NCBI RefSeq assembly: GCF_003044445.1
Contig: NZ_POWX01000008.1
Coordinates: forward strand, 1-64,000
Length of the DNA stretch: 64,000 nucleotides
Source: Neisseria mucosa
Lineage (GTDB): Bacteria; Pseudomonadota; Gammaproteobacteria; Burkholderiales; Neisseriaceae
Reading direction: 5' to 3'
In this document: positions 28,807 through 38,000 of the stretch, one piece after another
Layout of the letters: each line of letters starts with the position of its first letter
How positions within the stretch are numbered: position 1 is the first letter of the stretch
Notes under the pieces: generated by a model
Seen by the model: only the letters and a program-made list of their open reading frames with translations
Databases searched by the model: none
Told to the model about the DNA's origin: nothing
Translations under genes and position numbers: made by a program

Positions 28807-29315
28807 GACCTATTTCCCCCATCTAACAAGTCAAACAACCCGGTCTCAACATCCATACTGGTTCGTAGCAGGAACTCTTTGGGATAAGGATTGAGTTTCA
28901 GGTAACCTTTGACTTCAATAATAAGTTTGTTGTGTAAAGCATCGTCATCATCGTCTACGGTATTTACGATAACTTGCAGGGTTTTGCTTTCGAGACGTGG
29001 TTCGAAGTCGATGATGGCTTGTTTGATGTTTTGTTCTACGTTCTGCCATTCTATGTCGGAGAAATTCACTCCCGACAGGGGCGGTATGCCGTAATTGAGT
29101 GTGGAAGAGCGTACATTGACAGGCAGATCTTTCTCCATACTTTCCGCTTGCATGTTGCAGGTATTCAGTAAGTAAAGAATATCGCGCAGAACAGCCTGCC
29201 GATATTGATCAAGATTGATGACCTGATCTGGGCGTGCTTCTTTTTTCTTGCGCGGTTCTTCATCTGTCAGTCTGTCAAACAAAGAAGGCAGCAGTTGGTT
29301 TCTGAATTGCGACAT
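28803..29315 (-). CDS. tssE: T6SS baseplate protein TssE
   Basis: The 170-residue protein is of the gp25/lysozyme-like family. It has LLPSLFDRLTDEEP at the N-terminus, VIKLDQYRQAVLRDILYLLNT-like text (here VINLDQYRQAVLRDILYLLN), VRSSTLNYGIPPLSG and FEPRLESKTLQV. It contributes to the baseplate wedge where sheath assembly begins. It lies 33 bases after tagJ and overlaps tssF by four bases. Confidence 0.94.
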   Translation of the reverse strand: MSQFRNQLLPSLFDRLTDEEPRKKKEARPDQVINLDQYRQAVLRDILYLLNTCNMQAESMEKDLPVNVRSSTLNYGIPPLSGVNFSDIEWQNVEQNIKQAIIDFEPRLESKTLQVIVNTVDDDDDALHNKLIIEVKGYLKLNPYPKEFLLRTSMDVETGLFDLLDGGNRS

Positions 29316-29348
29316 GATTGATTGCGGTAGTCGGAGGATGGGTAAGGT

Positions 29349-30164
29349 TTAACGCTGTTGTCCGAATTTGATATTACGAATATCCAAGAGACCAAAATCA
29401 TGGCTGTCGGTATACAGGGTTTTTTGACCCATGCCTGTAAAGAGCTGTTCGGCTACTTCTATCCAGTCTGTTTGCGAACAGTTCATCAACATATCCGACC
29501 ATTCGGTTTCTGCGTCCGGTAAAACGGCATAGCGGGCGGGGCTGGTACATTGAATGCATTCGCCGTCGGTAAATTTGATTTCAGACGACCTCCAGATGAT
29601 GTCGAGCAACGAGCTTGGTGCTTTAAAAGCTATACTTTCAATAGAGTCCCAAGTTTGCCAATAGTAGTGGCCTTGATAGAAGAATTCATAAACAAAAGCA
29701 GTACGTACGTCGCCATCCATAATCCAGTTGCTGTCGGTTTCGGCAACCGATTTATCTGCTAGAAGATAAGTGATGTGCGCTGGTGTACCGTTGATACAGT
29801 CGGATAAGGCTTCGTAGTCGGCAGTGAGGGCAGAGTTTTTTTTCTCTGCAACATGAGCAACTAAAGAGAGTTGTTTTTGAAGAATATCGAGTTTGCTGGC
29901 GTGCTGTTCCAGAGTTTTGGGTTTTTGCTGTGTTTCCAAGACTGCTTGACGACGCATTTCGGCAGAAATGTTTTCAATAAGGTAGAGCATCAGAGGCTTT
30001 TGAGTATCGGGAAACAGTTTTTGGTATTGCCCGATTTGCTTTAAAGCCTGTTCCCATTTGGCACTCAGACAGAGGTATTGAATCAATGCCAAACGATGTT
30101 CCTGATTGTCAGGATTTGAACGTACAAGCTCAATCATGTCCGTTAATTTAGTCTTCAAATCCAT
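29349..30164 (-). CDS. tagJ: T6SS accessory protein TagJ (ImpE family)
   Basis: The 271-residue protein starts with a tetratricopeptide-like stretch (ELVRSNPDNQEHRLALIQYLCLSAKWEQALKQIGQY) and ends in the ImpE/SciE domain with KFTDGECIQCTSPARYAVLP. In systems where it has been studied TagJ binds TssB and TssH and tunes sheath recycling; it is not universal among T6SSs. It sits between hcp and tssE. A DUS is embedded at about 29579, within the coding part for the ImpE domain. Confidence 0.85.
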   Translation of the reverse strand: MDLKTKLTDMIELVRSNPDNQEHRLALIQYLCLSAKWEQALKQIGQYQKLFPDTQKPLMLYLIENISAEMRRQAVLETQQKPKTLEQHASKLDILQKQLSLVAHVAEKKNSALTADYEALSDCINGTPAHITYLLADKSVAETDSNWIMDGDVRTAFVYEFFYQGHYYWQTWDSIESIAFKAPSSLLDIIWRSSEIKFTDGECIQCTSPARYAVLPDAETEWSDMLMNCSQTDWIEVAEQLFTGMGQKTLYTDSHDFGLLDIRNIKFGQQR

Positions 30165-30233
30165 CCCAGCAACTCCTTATTTATTTGTATAAAGTGTGTA
30201 ATAGTTGAAACCCGATTAACTTTTCAGGAGGAC

Positions 30234-30245
30234 GGAGGTCGTCTG
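30234..30245. other. Single DUS in the hcp-tagJ space
   Basis: One intact DUS (AGGTCGTCTGAA region) lies in the 159-base gap between hcp and tagJ. It is one of few in the T6SS structural genes; the others I noted are near 16014, 24281, 25773 and 29579. Confidence 0.7.
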
Positions 30246-30269
30246 AAAAGTAAATTTATTGTAATAAAG

Positions 30270-30297
30270 CCTGACTTAAAACGCCTTTTAAGCCAGG
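30270..30297 (-). terminator. Hairpin downstream of hcp, partial terminator
   Basis: Read on the minus strand, CCTGGCTTAAAA, loop GGCG and TTTTAAGTCAGG form a 12-base stem with one G-T pair, followed by CTTTATTA. It lies 26 bases after the hcp stop and inside the operon, before tagJ. A leaky terminator here would explain a high Hcp yield relative to downstream baseplate genes. Confidence 0.55.
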
Positions 30298-30323
30298 TTT
30301 CTGCAGTTAAATGCGCATAGTGG

Positions 30324-30806
30324 TTATGCGGATTTGTTTTCTTTGATGTTGAAGGCCATTTGAACTTCAGCGCCTTTAGAACCTTTATCGGTTTGTTCCC
30401 AATATTGGTTTTTCACTTTGGCAGCTTGGAATGAATAACGCATTTTCAGCGCATCGTTGTCTTGTACACCGATGAATTTTACGCCGGTTACCAAGACATC
30501 TTCCAAAGTGGTGCGCGAATATTCGATCTGTTCACCACCGGCTTTGCATACGGAAATTTCTACTTTGCTCAAGTGTTGGCCGGTAGCACAGTTTTTCAGA
30601 ATGGTCGGAGCGGCTTTATCAATAGCGGCAACTACGGTCAAGTCATTGAAATTGACTTTACCGGCACCACCGCCACCACCGCTGGTCATCGAACCAGGTT
30701 GCTCGGCACCCCAGTCAAAACTTTCGATGTTGGTCCAGTCTTTGTGGTTGGAATCTTTTGATTCGCCGTTAACACCTTCAACTTTCATGAACATATCAAT
30801 AGCCAT
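30324..30806 (-). CDS. hcp: T6SS tube protein Hcp/TssD
   Basis: The 160-residue protein is Hcp: MAIDMFMKVEGVNGESKDSNHKDWTNIESFDWG is followed by NFNDLTVV-type text, GEQIEYSRTTLEDVLVTGV and MRYSFQAAKVKNQYWEQ. Hexameric rings of Hcp stack into the inner tube that carries VgrG and the Rhs effectors. A strong ribosome site (AAGGAG, 10 bases before the ATG) and a hairpin just after the stop suggest high expression. It is separated from tssC by 87 bases, which may hold a separate promoter, though I could not point to a clear one. Confidence 0.96.
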   Translation of the reverse strand: MAIDMFMKVEGVNGESKDSNHKDWTNIESFDWGAEQPGSMTSGGGGGAGKVNFNDLTVVAAIDKAAPTILKNCATGQHLSKVEISVCKAGGEQIEYSRTTLEDVLVTGVKFIGVQDNDALKMRYSFQAAKVKNQYWEQTDKGSKGAEVQMAFNIKENKSA

Positions 30807-30893
30807 GTTTTTACTCTCCTTGTTAAAAGGTTAAAAAATTAAGGGATTCAACAACAGGGCATGAGCATGCCCACCTAAATAAACCAAACCCGA

Positions 30894-32393
30894 CTATTCC
30901 TGTTTAGCCGAAGGCAGTTTGGAAACCAAGCGCAATGAAACGGTAAGGCCTTCGAGTTGGTAGTGCGGGCGCAGAAAGAATTTGGAAGTGTAATATCCGG
31001 GATTGTCTTCAACTTCTTCCACAACCACTTCGGCAGCGGCCAACGGTTTACGGGCTTTTGTTTCTTGAGTGGAGTTAATCGGGTCTCCATCTACATAATT
31101 CATAATCCATTCGTTTAGCCAACGTTCCATGTCTTCACGCTCGCGGAACGAACCGACTTTGTCGCGTACGATACATTTCAGATAGTGCGCGAAACGACAG
31201 CACGCAAACAGGTAAGGCAGACGCGCAGACAACCGGGCGTTGGCGGTAGCATCCGGATCATAATATTCAGACGGTTTATGCAGTGATTGAGCACCAATAA
31301 ACGCGGCCAAGTCGGTATTTTTACGGTGAATCAACGGCATGAATCCCAATGCTGCCAATTCGGCCTCGCGGCGGTCACTGATGGCGATTTCGGTTGGACA
31401 TTTCATATCCACGCCTCCGTCATCCGTCGGGAATGTGTGGCAGGGAAGGTTTTCAACGATACCGCCGGATTCCACGCCGCGGATTGAGGTACACCAACCA
31501 TAATATTTGAATGAACGGTTAATATTTACCGCCATTGCATAAGCCGCATTGGCCCATGTGTATTTGTTGTGATCCGCGCCTTCAGTTTCTTCTTCGAAGT
31601 CAAACTCATCGACAGGATTTGTCGTGGCACCGTAAGGCAGACGGGACAAGAAACGTGGCAGGGCCAAACCGATATAACGCGAATCTTCGGAATCACGCAG
31701 GCTGCGCCATGGGGCATACTCGGCATTTTGGAAAATTTTGCTTAAATCACGAGGATTGGCCAATTCCTGCCAAGACTCCATCTGCATTAATTTGGGAGAT
31801 GCGCCGGCAATAAATGGGCAGTGTGCGGCGGCAGCAATTTTTTCAAGACTATTGAGCATTTCTACATCGGGTGCAGAGTGGTCAAAATAGTAGTCGCCAA
31901 TCAAACAGCCAAAAGGTTCGCCACCAAATTGACCGTATTCTTCTTCATAAACGCGTTTGAATAGGGGGCTTTGGTCCCAAGCAGTGCCTTTGAAGCGTTT
32001 TAAGTTGCGGGCAACTTCTTTTTTAGAAATGGGCAATACCTTGATTTTTAATAAAGTATCAGTTTCGGTGTTGGTAACCAAATGATGCAGGCCGCGCCAT
32101 TCGCCTTCCAACTTTTGGAAATCTTCATGATGCAGAATCAGATTAATCTGTTCAGAGAGTTTTCTGTCGAGCTCGGCAATAATTGCTTCGATAGTTTGAT
32201 AAGTGTCATCTGAAATAGTAATGGCATTTTGTAAGGCCTGTTGGGCCAGTGTCGCCACAGCATTATTTACAGCGCTTTTAGCTTCTTCGGTTTTGGGTTT
32301 GAATTCTTTTTGCAGCAGCTGTTCAAATTCATTTGCGGCAAATACGCTTTTCGCGCCGCTATCCCCTTGGATATCTAATTGCTTTTCAGTCAT
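30894..32393 (-). CDS. tssC: T6SS large sheath protein TssC
   Basis: The 499-residue protein is TssC/VipB: LEGEWRGLHHLV, PFGCLIGDYYFDHSAPDVEML, PFIAGASPKLM, the FLSRLPYG motif, then LSARLPYLFACCRFAHYLK and the C-terminal KPLAAAEVVVEEVEDNPGYYTSKFFLRPHYQLEGLTV. It makes up the contractile sheath with TssB, whose gene starts just upstream; the gap is 33 bases. Confidence 0.96.
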   Translation of the reverse strand: MTEKQLDIQGDSGAKSVFAANEFEQLLQKEFKPKTEEAKSAVNNAVATLAQQALQNAITISDDTYQTIEAIIAELDRKLSEQINLILHHEDFQKLEGEWRGLHHLVTNTETDTLLKIKVLPISKKEVARNLKRFKGTAWDQSPLFKRVYEEEYGQFGGEPFGCLIGDYYFDHSAPDVEMLNSLEKIAAAAHCPFIAGASPKLMQMESWQELANPRDLSKIFQNAEYAPWRSLRDSEDSRYIGLALPRFLSRLPYGATTNPVDEFDFEEETEGADHNKYTWANAAYAMAVNINRSFKYYGWCTSIRGVESGGIVENLPCHTFPTDDGGVDMKCPTEIAISDRREAELAALGFMPLIHRKNTDLAAFIGAQSLHKPSEYYDPDATANARLSARLPYLFACCRFAHYLKCIVRDKVGSFREREDMERWLNEWIMNYVDGDPINSTQETKARKPLAAAEVVVEEVEDNPGYYTSKFFLRPHYQLEGLTVSLRLVSKLPSAKQE

Positions 32394-32426
32394 GATTCAC
32401 GCTCACTTTATTGATTTCATCTGAAA

Positions 32427-32945
32427 TTACTGCTCGTCTTTGGGTGTCGCTTTAGGCGCAGCTGCAAGGCTTTTCAGCAGCTCGCTGTCTCCCAAGACTT
32501 TTCCGATTAATTCTTCAGCACCACTCTTACCATCCATATATGAAAGCAGGTTGGCAAGCTCTGTACGCGCTTGTAGGAGTTCGTTTAAAGGACCTACTTT
32601 TTTGGCGATTGCTGCCGGAGAGAAATCATCCATGCTTTCCAATTCAAGTTCTACATTCAAGTTGCCTTCCCCGGTAAGCGTGTTTTTGACATTAAATGCG
32701 ACACGCGGTTTGAGGGCTTTCATGCGTTCATCGAAATTATCTACGTCAATTTCCAAAAATTTACGTTCGGCCAATTCAGGTAGCGGCTCTACGGGTTTAC
32801 CGACCAAATCTGCCATCACACCCATAACGAATGGAAGCTCAATTTTTTTCTCAGAACCGTAAAGTTCTACATCGTACTCAATCTGTACGCGAGGTGCCCG
32901 GTTGCGGGCAATAAATTTTTGTCCGGATGATTTGTTTCGTGACAT
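32427..32945 (-). CDS. tssB: T6SS small sheath protein TssB
   Basis: The 172-residue protein is TssB/VipA: RAPRVQIEYDVELYGSEKKIELPFVMGVMADL opens the protein, followed by FLEIDVDNFDERMKALKPR and ELESMDDFSPAAIA. I chose the ATG at 32945 (AAAGG nine bases upstream) over a TTG two codons earlier. It partners with TssC in the sheath. It follows tssA by 68 bases. Confidence 0.95.
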   Translation of the reverse strand: MSRNKSSGQKFIARNRAPRVQIEYDVELYGSEKKIELPFVMGVMADLVGKPVEPLPELAERKFLEIDVDNFDERMKALKPRVAFNVKNTLTGEGNLNVELELESMDDFSPAAIAKKVGPLNELLQARTELANLLSYMDGKSGAEELIGKVLGDSELLKSLAAAPKATPKDEQ

Positions 32946-33013
32946 ATTCAATGACCTTTAAATGATAAAAGTTGTTTATTTAAACGAACTTTAAATATTG
33001 CGGATAGACTAGC

Positions 33014-34081
33014 TTATTCGTTGGAAGTTCCCGTTTCTTCGTCCTGCTTCCCGATCAAAACTTCCAGATTGGCAATGCTTTCAGGACTAATATCTTTCAT
33101 GATGTCGTAGAAGTTCATATTCATTTGTCGCTGTACCCTACGGATAAATAGTGGGGCAGGGTGGCTGGGTTCCAGCGTTTCGAAGTAGATACAGATTTTT
33201 TCCAAAGCCAAATCGACATCAGCACGATTTTTGATATTCAGACGACGCCAAGCATCCGCTTCTTGAAGGGTTGATTGCTCTTGGGCAACGGTCAAAACGG
33301 GTGTTTCAGCGGGTTGTTCTGTTTGTTCAGCCTGTTGCAGCTGCGGGGTACTTCCATCGTTGTAATTGATGGCTTTGTGGATCAGGGTGAGCGGTTTTTG
33401 AATCACTTCAAAATTGAGTGAGTGTTCGTCTTGCAGCTGGGTCGAGAAAGTGTTTTGAATATCTTTCAGATGGTCTAATGCCTGGATTAAGGCAATCAAT
33501 TCCGGTTTGCCGGTATCAGCACTTACCCTAATATCGAGCATCAAACGTTCTTTGCCGCCCGGATAACTTTGCGGGTCATTGCCTTGCAAGACAGAAACTG
33601 CTTCTTTAACGGTAATAGGCTGTTGGGTCAGGCCATTTACTAATAATTTGGCTGAAAATACTTCTTTGGCGATGCCATCAAGTGTCGTGAATGCACTTAA
33701 TGCATTGATTCGATAAAACGGGTCGGGTTCGCCGTCCTCATCTTCGAGTTTGGGATATAGGGATTTCCAATATAGATCCACATTGGTTTTGATGGCTTCG
33801 CAGCCAGCGCAAAAGCCAACCAGCCCGTGTTTTGCGGTAAGAGCCTGTGTGTAATAGGCTAAAACATGGAGGTCTTTTGATTCAGCCAGCAGTTGATTAC
33901 ATAGCTTCTCTACTGTAGCCCAATCAGGTTCTTCAGCAGGAATGATGGTGTCACCATATTGACGTTCCGGTTTTCCTTCGGCAGCGCTTTGAAGCTCTAA
34001 AAAGCGGCTATCATATTCAATATTTACCCCTTCAGGGGTGTCGGCGGAAATTGGTTCAGCCCATAGAGGAAATGTACTCAT
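33014..34081 (-). CDS. tssA: T6SS TssA (ImpA family)
   Basis: The 355-residue protein has the ImpA N-terminal domain: PLWAEPISADTPEGVNIEYDSRFLELQSAAEG and EPDWATVEKLCNQLLAESKDLHVLAYYTQAL. The C-terminal region holds the TssA tail EKICIYFETLEPSHPAPLFIRRVQRQMNMNFYDIMKDI. TssA organises baseplate and sheath extension. A Gln/Glu-rich linker (about 245-275) separates the two parts. It begins four bases after the tagF stop. Confidence 0.93.
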   Translation of the reverse strand: MSTFPLWAEPISADTPEGVNIEYDSRFLELQSAAEGKPERQYGDTIIPAEEPDWATVEKLCNQLLAESKDLHVLAYYTQALTAKHGLVGFCAGCEAIKTNVDLYWKSLYPKLEDEDGEPDPFYRINALSAFTTLDGIAKEVFSAKLLVNGLTQQPITVKEAVSVLQGNDPQSYPGGKERLMLDIRVSADTGKPELIALIQALDHLKDIQNTFSTQLQDEHSLNFEVIQKPLTLIHKAINYNDGSTPQLQQAEQTEQPAETPVLTVAQEQSTLQEADAWRRLNIKNRADVDLALEKICIYFETLEPSHPAPLFIRRVQRQMNMNFYDIMKDISPESIANLEVLIGKQDEETGTSNE

Positions 34082-34085
34082 CTAC

Positions 34086-34637
34086 TTATAATCCAAATAT
34101 TTTATTAAACAGAGAGCACGTCGGCTCCCCGTCTCTTTCTATATGGTTACCACTTTCGCATTCCATCCAAAAGCTACCGATGTTATCTGTTTTGGATAAA
34201 AAAATGAGGAAAGATTCAGATAGCGGATTGGTAGGTTTGTGAATTGTATCTAAGCAATCTTTTAAAACACATTTACCATTAATCAATGTTTGGTTAAAAA
34301 AATCTATATTTTTATAAAAGAAATTAATAGATTTTAACTGTTCGGAAGGAGTGTAAGGCTTTTGAAATAATATAAAAGGATATTGTCGACCTGTTTGGTC
34401 GGAGCTAAGGGCAGTTATACCTGTATAGGTTATGTTCGCAGGCAGTTTAATACAAAACAGCCAAATACGAGATGCGAAAAGTACCTTTCGGGTAAATGGA
34501 ATTAACTTATCTTGGTTGGTGCAACGACCAAACCATCCATCCCAAAAGTTTTTATCGTTAGCTTGGAGATTGTCAGAAACAATAAAATCACGAGATTGAT
34601 TTAATTTTCCGAAAAAGTAGGTTTCTATTTGCTGCAT
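34086..34637 (-). CDS. tagF: T6SS regulator TagF (DUF2094)
   Basis: The 183-residue protein has the TagF order: TYFFGKLNQSRDFIV, FWDGWFGRC and IWLFCIKLPANI, then TALSSDQTGRQYPFILF, near the N-terminus. TagF proteins elsewhere repress T6SS activity after translation, often together with PpkA, PppA and Fha, none of which is encoded in this window. It is the first gene of the T6SS operon. I chose the ATG at 34637; neither it nor the earlier TTG at 34646 has a good ribosome site, which suggests low expression. Confidence 0.85.
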   Translation of the reverse strand: MQQIETYFFGKLNQSRDFIVSDNLQANDKNFWDGWFGRCTNQDKLIPFTRKVLFASRIWLFCIKLPANITYTGITALSSDQTGRQYPFILFQKPYTPSEQLKSINFFYKNIDFFNQTLINGKCVLKDCLDTIHKPTNPLSESFLIFLSKTDNIGSFWMECESGNHIERDGEPTCSLFNKIFGL

Positions 34638-34722
34638 AAATAACAATCACGCAGTGTAAAATTAACAAAAGATAAAGTTACTTAAGGTATTAATTATGCC
34701 TTTGCCTTAAACCATATCCAAT

Positions 34723-34986
34723 ATGGCTGATGCGTATATATACTTTACCATAATTTTGGTTTATGTATTAATATATTTTTTTCTATTTAAAATAATAGGT
34801 AAGGTAATTAAGTTATGTAAAAAAGATATTTACGGAACATTTTTTATTATTTTACTGTCGTATAATACAATTTATTTGCTGTATGTTGTTTGTTATAATC
34901 AGCGAAAACAAACCCATTTTAAAATATCAGAAATTAATTTTGCCTTAATCTTCAAACCTGTGGAGATCTCAGGTTTTTCATTTTAA
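34723..34986 (+). CDS. Small membrane protein, doubtful
   Basis: The 87-residue frame has two strongly hydrophobic stretches (about residues 5-30 and 38-57) separated by a basic loop, so it would be an inner-membrane protein. It is AT-rich and divergent from tagF. I see no clear ribosome site and recognise no family. It ends 33 bases before the start of the third rhs gene. It may be a genuine small gene or chance coding in AT-rich DNA. Confidence 0.35.
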   Translation: MADAYIYFTIILVYVLIYFFLFKIIGKVIKLCKKDIYGTFFIILLSYNTIYLLYVVCYNQRKQTHFKISEINFALIFKPVEISGFSF

Positions 34987-35019
34987 AAGCAATAGAAGCT
35001 CGACGGAGGGAGTAAGTGC

Positions 35020-38000
35020 ATGGCCTCTTTCGGTAACACTTTCGGTGTTCTCATTCCTAAACCAGCCGCACCAGCCATGGTGTCTCAAGGCTCTGCCAAT
35101 CCACCCGAGCCGCTGACCAATGCCGCAGGACCGGTCGATGTGATAGAAATGGTTGCCGATGTTGCTTCCACTGCCCTTTCCATAGTTGCGCCTGATTCTG
35201 CTGCAGCCGATGCAGTTGATGCCATATCCGAACTGGTTTCCCTTGCGTCCATGATACCCGGTCAGCCGGGCCCCAAGCCGCCTTCCCGTAAAATGGTCAG
35301 TGGTTTTAGCGGCGGCATGGGCATGGGCTTCGATGGCGGGGTGGTTACCTCGGGTCATGGCCACTGTATTCCTTGTAAGGTAGCTGCTGCCACAAATGTT
35401 GGTAACCCCGTAAATGCAGTGCTCGGTATCAAAGTCCTATTTGACGATACCGAGACCGACTTTGCCTTCGATTCCCCGCTTCCACTTGTTTGGCAGCGCA
35501 GCTACTATTCCGACCAAATAGGAAACGGCTGGTTGGGGCAGGGGTGGTCGCTGCCGTTCTCCATGCGTCTTGTCCGTACTGCCGACGGATTCCTTTATAT
35601 TGATGAACAGGGCAGGGAAATTCCGTTGCCGGATATCAGTGACGAAGCGGACGAGCCTTATTCAGCAGCCGACGATGATGAAGACGATTTATATGAAGAA
35701 AAGGCTGCACCAAGACCTGCTTCCGCCGAAGAAGATCCCTACGGTCTGGATGACGCCTATTTTGATCCTTACGAACAAATCTTCTTTTCACAGATTTCAG
35801 ACGACCTCTACCAAATCGCCTCCCCCGACGGCGGCGCACGGCTGTTGTTTGCCGAAGTCGATTCCGGCTGCGGCATTTACCAACTGGTCGCACAACTCGA
35901 CCGCAACGGCCGCCATATCCGCCTCTGCTACGACGACAACGGGCTGCCGCACAGTATTTACGACGGCAGCGGCCGACACTTCCAACCTGTATTCTCCTCC
36001 ATCCGTCTGCACGACAACGATCCCGATTTCGACCCGGCCGGGGAACGGGACGTCTTCGTTTCCGAAGACGAGCGTTTCTACGTCAACCGCCTCACCTCCG
36101 TCACCTTCAACGGCAAGGAACTGGTGCGCTACGACTACGACGGCTACGGCGATTTGACCGCCGTTTACGGACGCGACGGCAAAAAACTGCGCGGTTTCGC
36201 CTACCGCAACCACATTATGGTCGAACACAGCCAGCCCGACGGACTGGTGTCCCGCTACGAATACGACCGTTACGACCCCGACGGCAAAGTGCTCAAAAGC
36301 AGCAACAACCTCGGCGAAGAATGGACGTTCGACTACCGCAAAGACCATACCGTCGTTACCGACGCATTGGGACGGACGGAGGTGTACGGTTTCGACGAAA
36401 ACCGCGAACTCGTCTACCGCATCGACGCCGACGGACAACGCAGCGACAGCGAACGCGACAGCTACGGCCGCATTACCGTAGAACGCGACCCGCTCGGACG
36501 CGAAACCCGCTATCTCTACGATACCGAAGGCAACGTCATCGCCATCACCGCGCCGGACGGCAGCAGCACCCAAATCGACTACCACGAAACCCTCAACCTG
36601 CCGGTTGCCGTCAACGATCCCGCAGGCAGGATTACCGCCTATACCTACGACGGACGCGGCAACCTCATCAGCATCACCGACCCCGCCGGTTACACCACCA
36701 GCTACGACTACAACGCCCAATGGCTGCCCGAAACCATTACTGACGCCTTAGGCAAAACCCGACGCCTACAATACGATACCCTCGACCAGCTCGTCTGCTT
36801 TACCGACTGTACCGGTGAAACCACCCGTTTCGGTTACACCGAATACGGCGATCTCGAAACCGTTACCGATGCGCTGGGCCATACCACCCGCCACCATTAC
36901 GACGCAGCAGGCAACCCCGTCCGTACCGACTATCCCGACGGCAGTCACGAAACCTTCGAATACGACCGCCTCAACCGTCTGACCGCCCACATCGACGGAC
37001 TCGGTGCCAAAACCGCCTACGAACTCGCAGTGGACGGACTGCCGCTCAAACGCACCAACGCGCTGGGCCATACCTTCGCCTACGCCTACGACAAAGCCCG
37101 CCGTCTGACCGTCCTCACCAACGAAAACGGCGAAACCTACCGTCTCGATTACGACCCGACCGACAACCTGATCCAAGAAACCGGCTGGGACGGCAAAATC
37201 ACCGCCTACGGCTACGATGCCGCCGGACAACTGGTCCAACAGACCGAATACGGCCAAAGCACCGATCAAGGTCGTCTGAAAGACCGTCCCGAGACTTGGC
37301 ACATCCACCGGTTTAAACGCAACATCCTCGGCCAACTGATCGAAAAACAAAGCCGCAAAGTCTCCAGCCGCAACGGACAAAGCAAAGACGAAGGCATCAG
37401 CCGCACCCGTTTCGAATACGACCCCATTACCGGCAACCTGACCAAAGCCCGCAACCAACACAGCAGCGTCGAACTCGCCTACGACGAACTCGACCGCCTC
37501 ATCGGCGAAACCACCGTCCACAACGGCCAAAGCGCCACCGTAGGCTACCGATACGACCCGTTGGGCAACCGCATCCGCACCATCCTGCCCGACGGCCGCC
37601 ATATCGATTACCTGTACTACGGCAGCGGACACCTGCACCAAATCAGCCTCGACGGCGAAGTCATAACCGACATCGAGCGCGACAAACTGCACCGAGAAAT
37701 TCAAAGGACGCAGGGCAGCATCAGCAGCCTGTACGACTACGACCCCATGGGCCGTCTGAAAAACCAGCGTACCGTCTGGAACGGCACACCAACACCCCGC
37801 GGCAAACAAAACCCGCTGACCGGCGGCGCCGTCAACCGCCGCTACGCCTACGACAAAGCCGGCAACCTGATTCAAAGTGCCGACCAAAGAAGCGGCGTCC
37901 TTAATTACGTTTACGACAAAATCGGACGCATTCAGGAAGCCCGCAACAGCCAAACCGGCCGCAGCGAAACCTTCGCCTTCGACCCCGCCCACAACATCCT

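Noticed and set aside
36766..37992. Minus-strand frame of 408 codons opposite rhs3
   Set aside because: Same antisense effect of YD repeats; low-complexity Val/Gly text.
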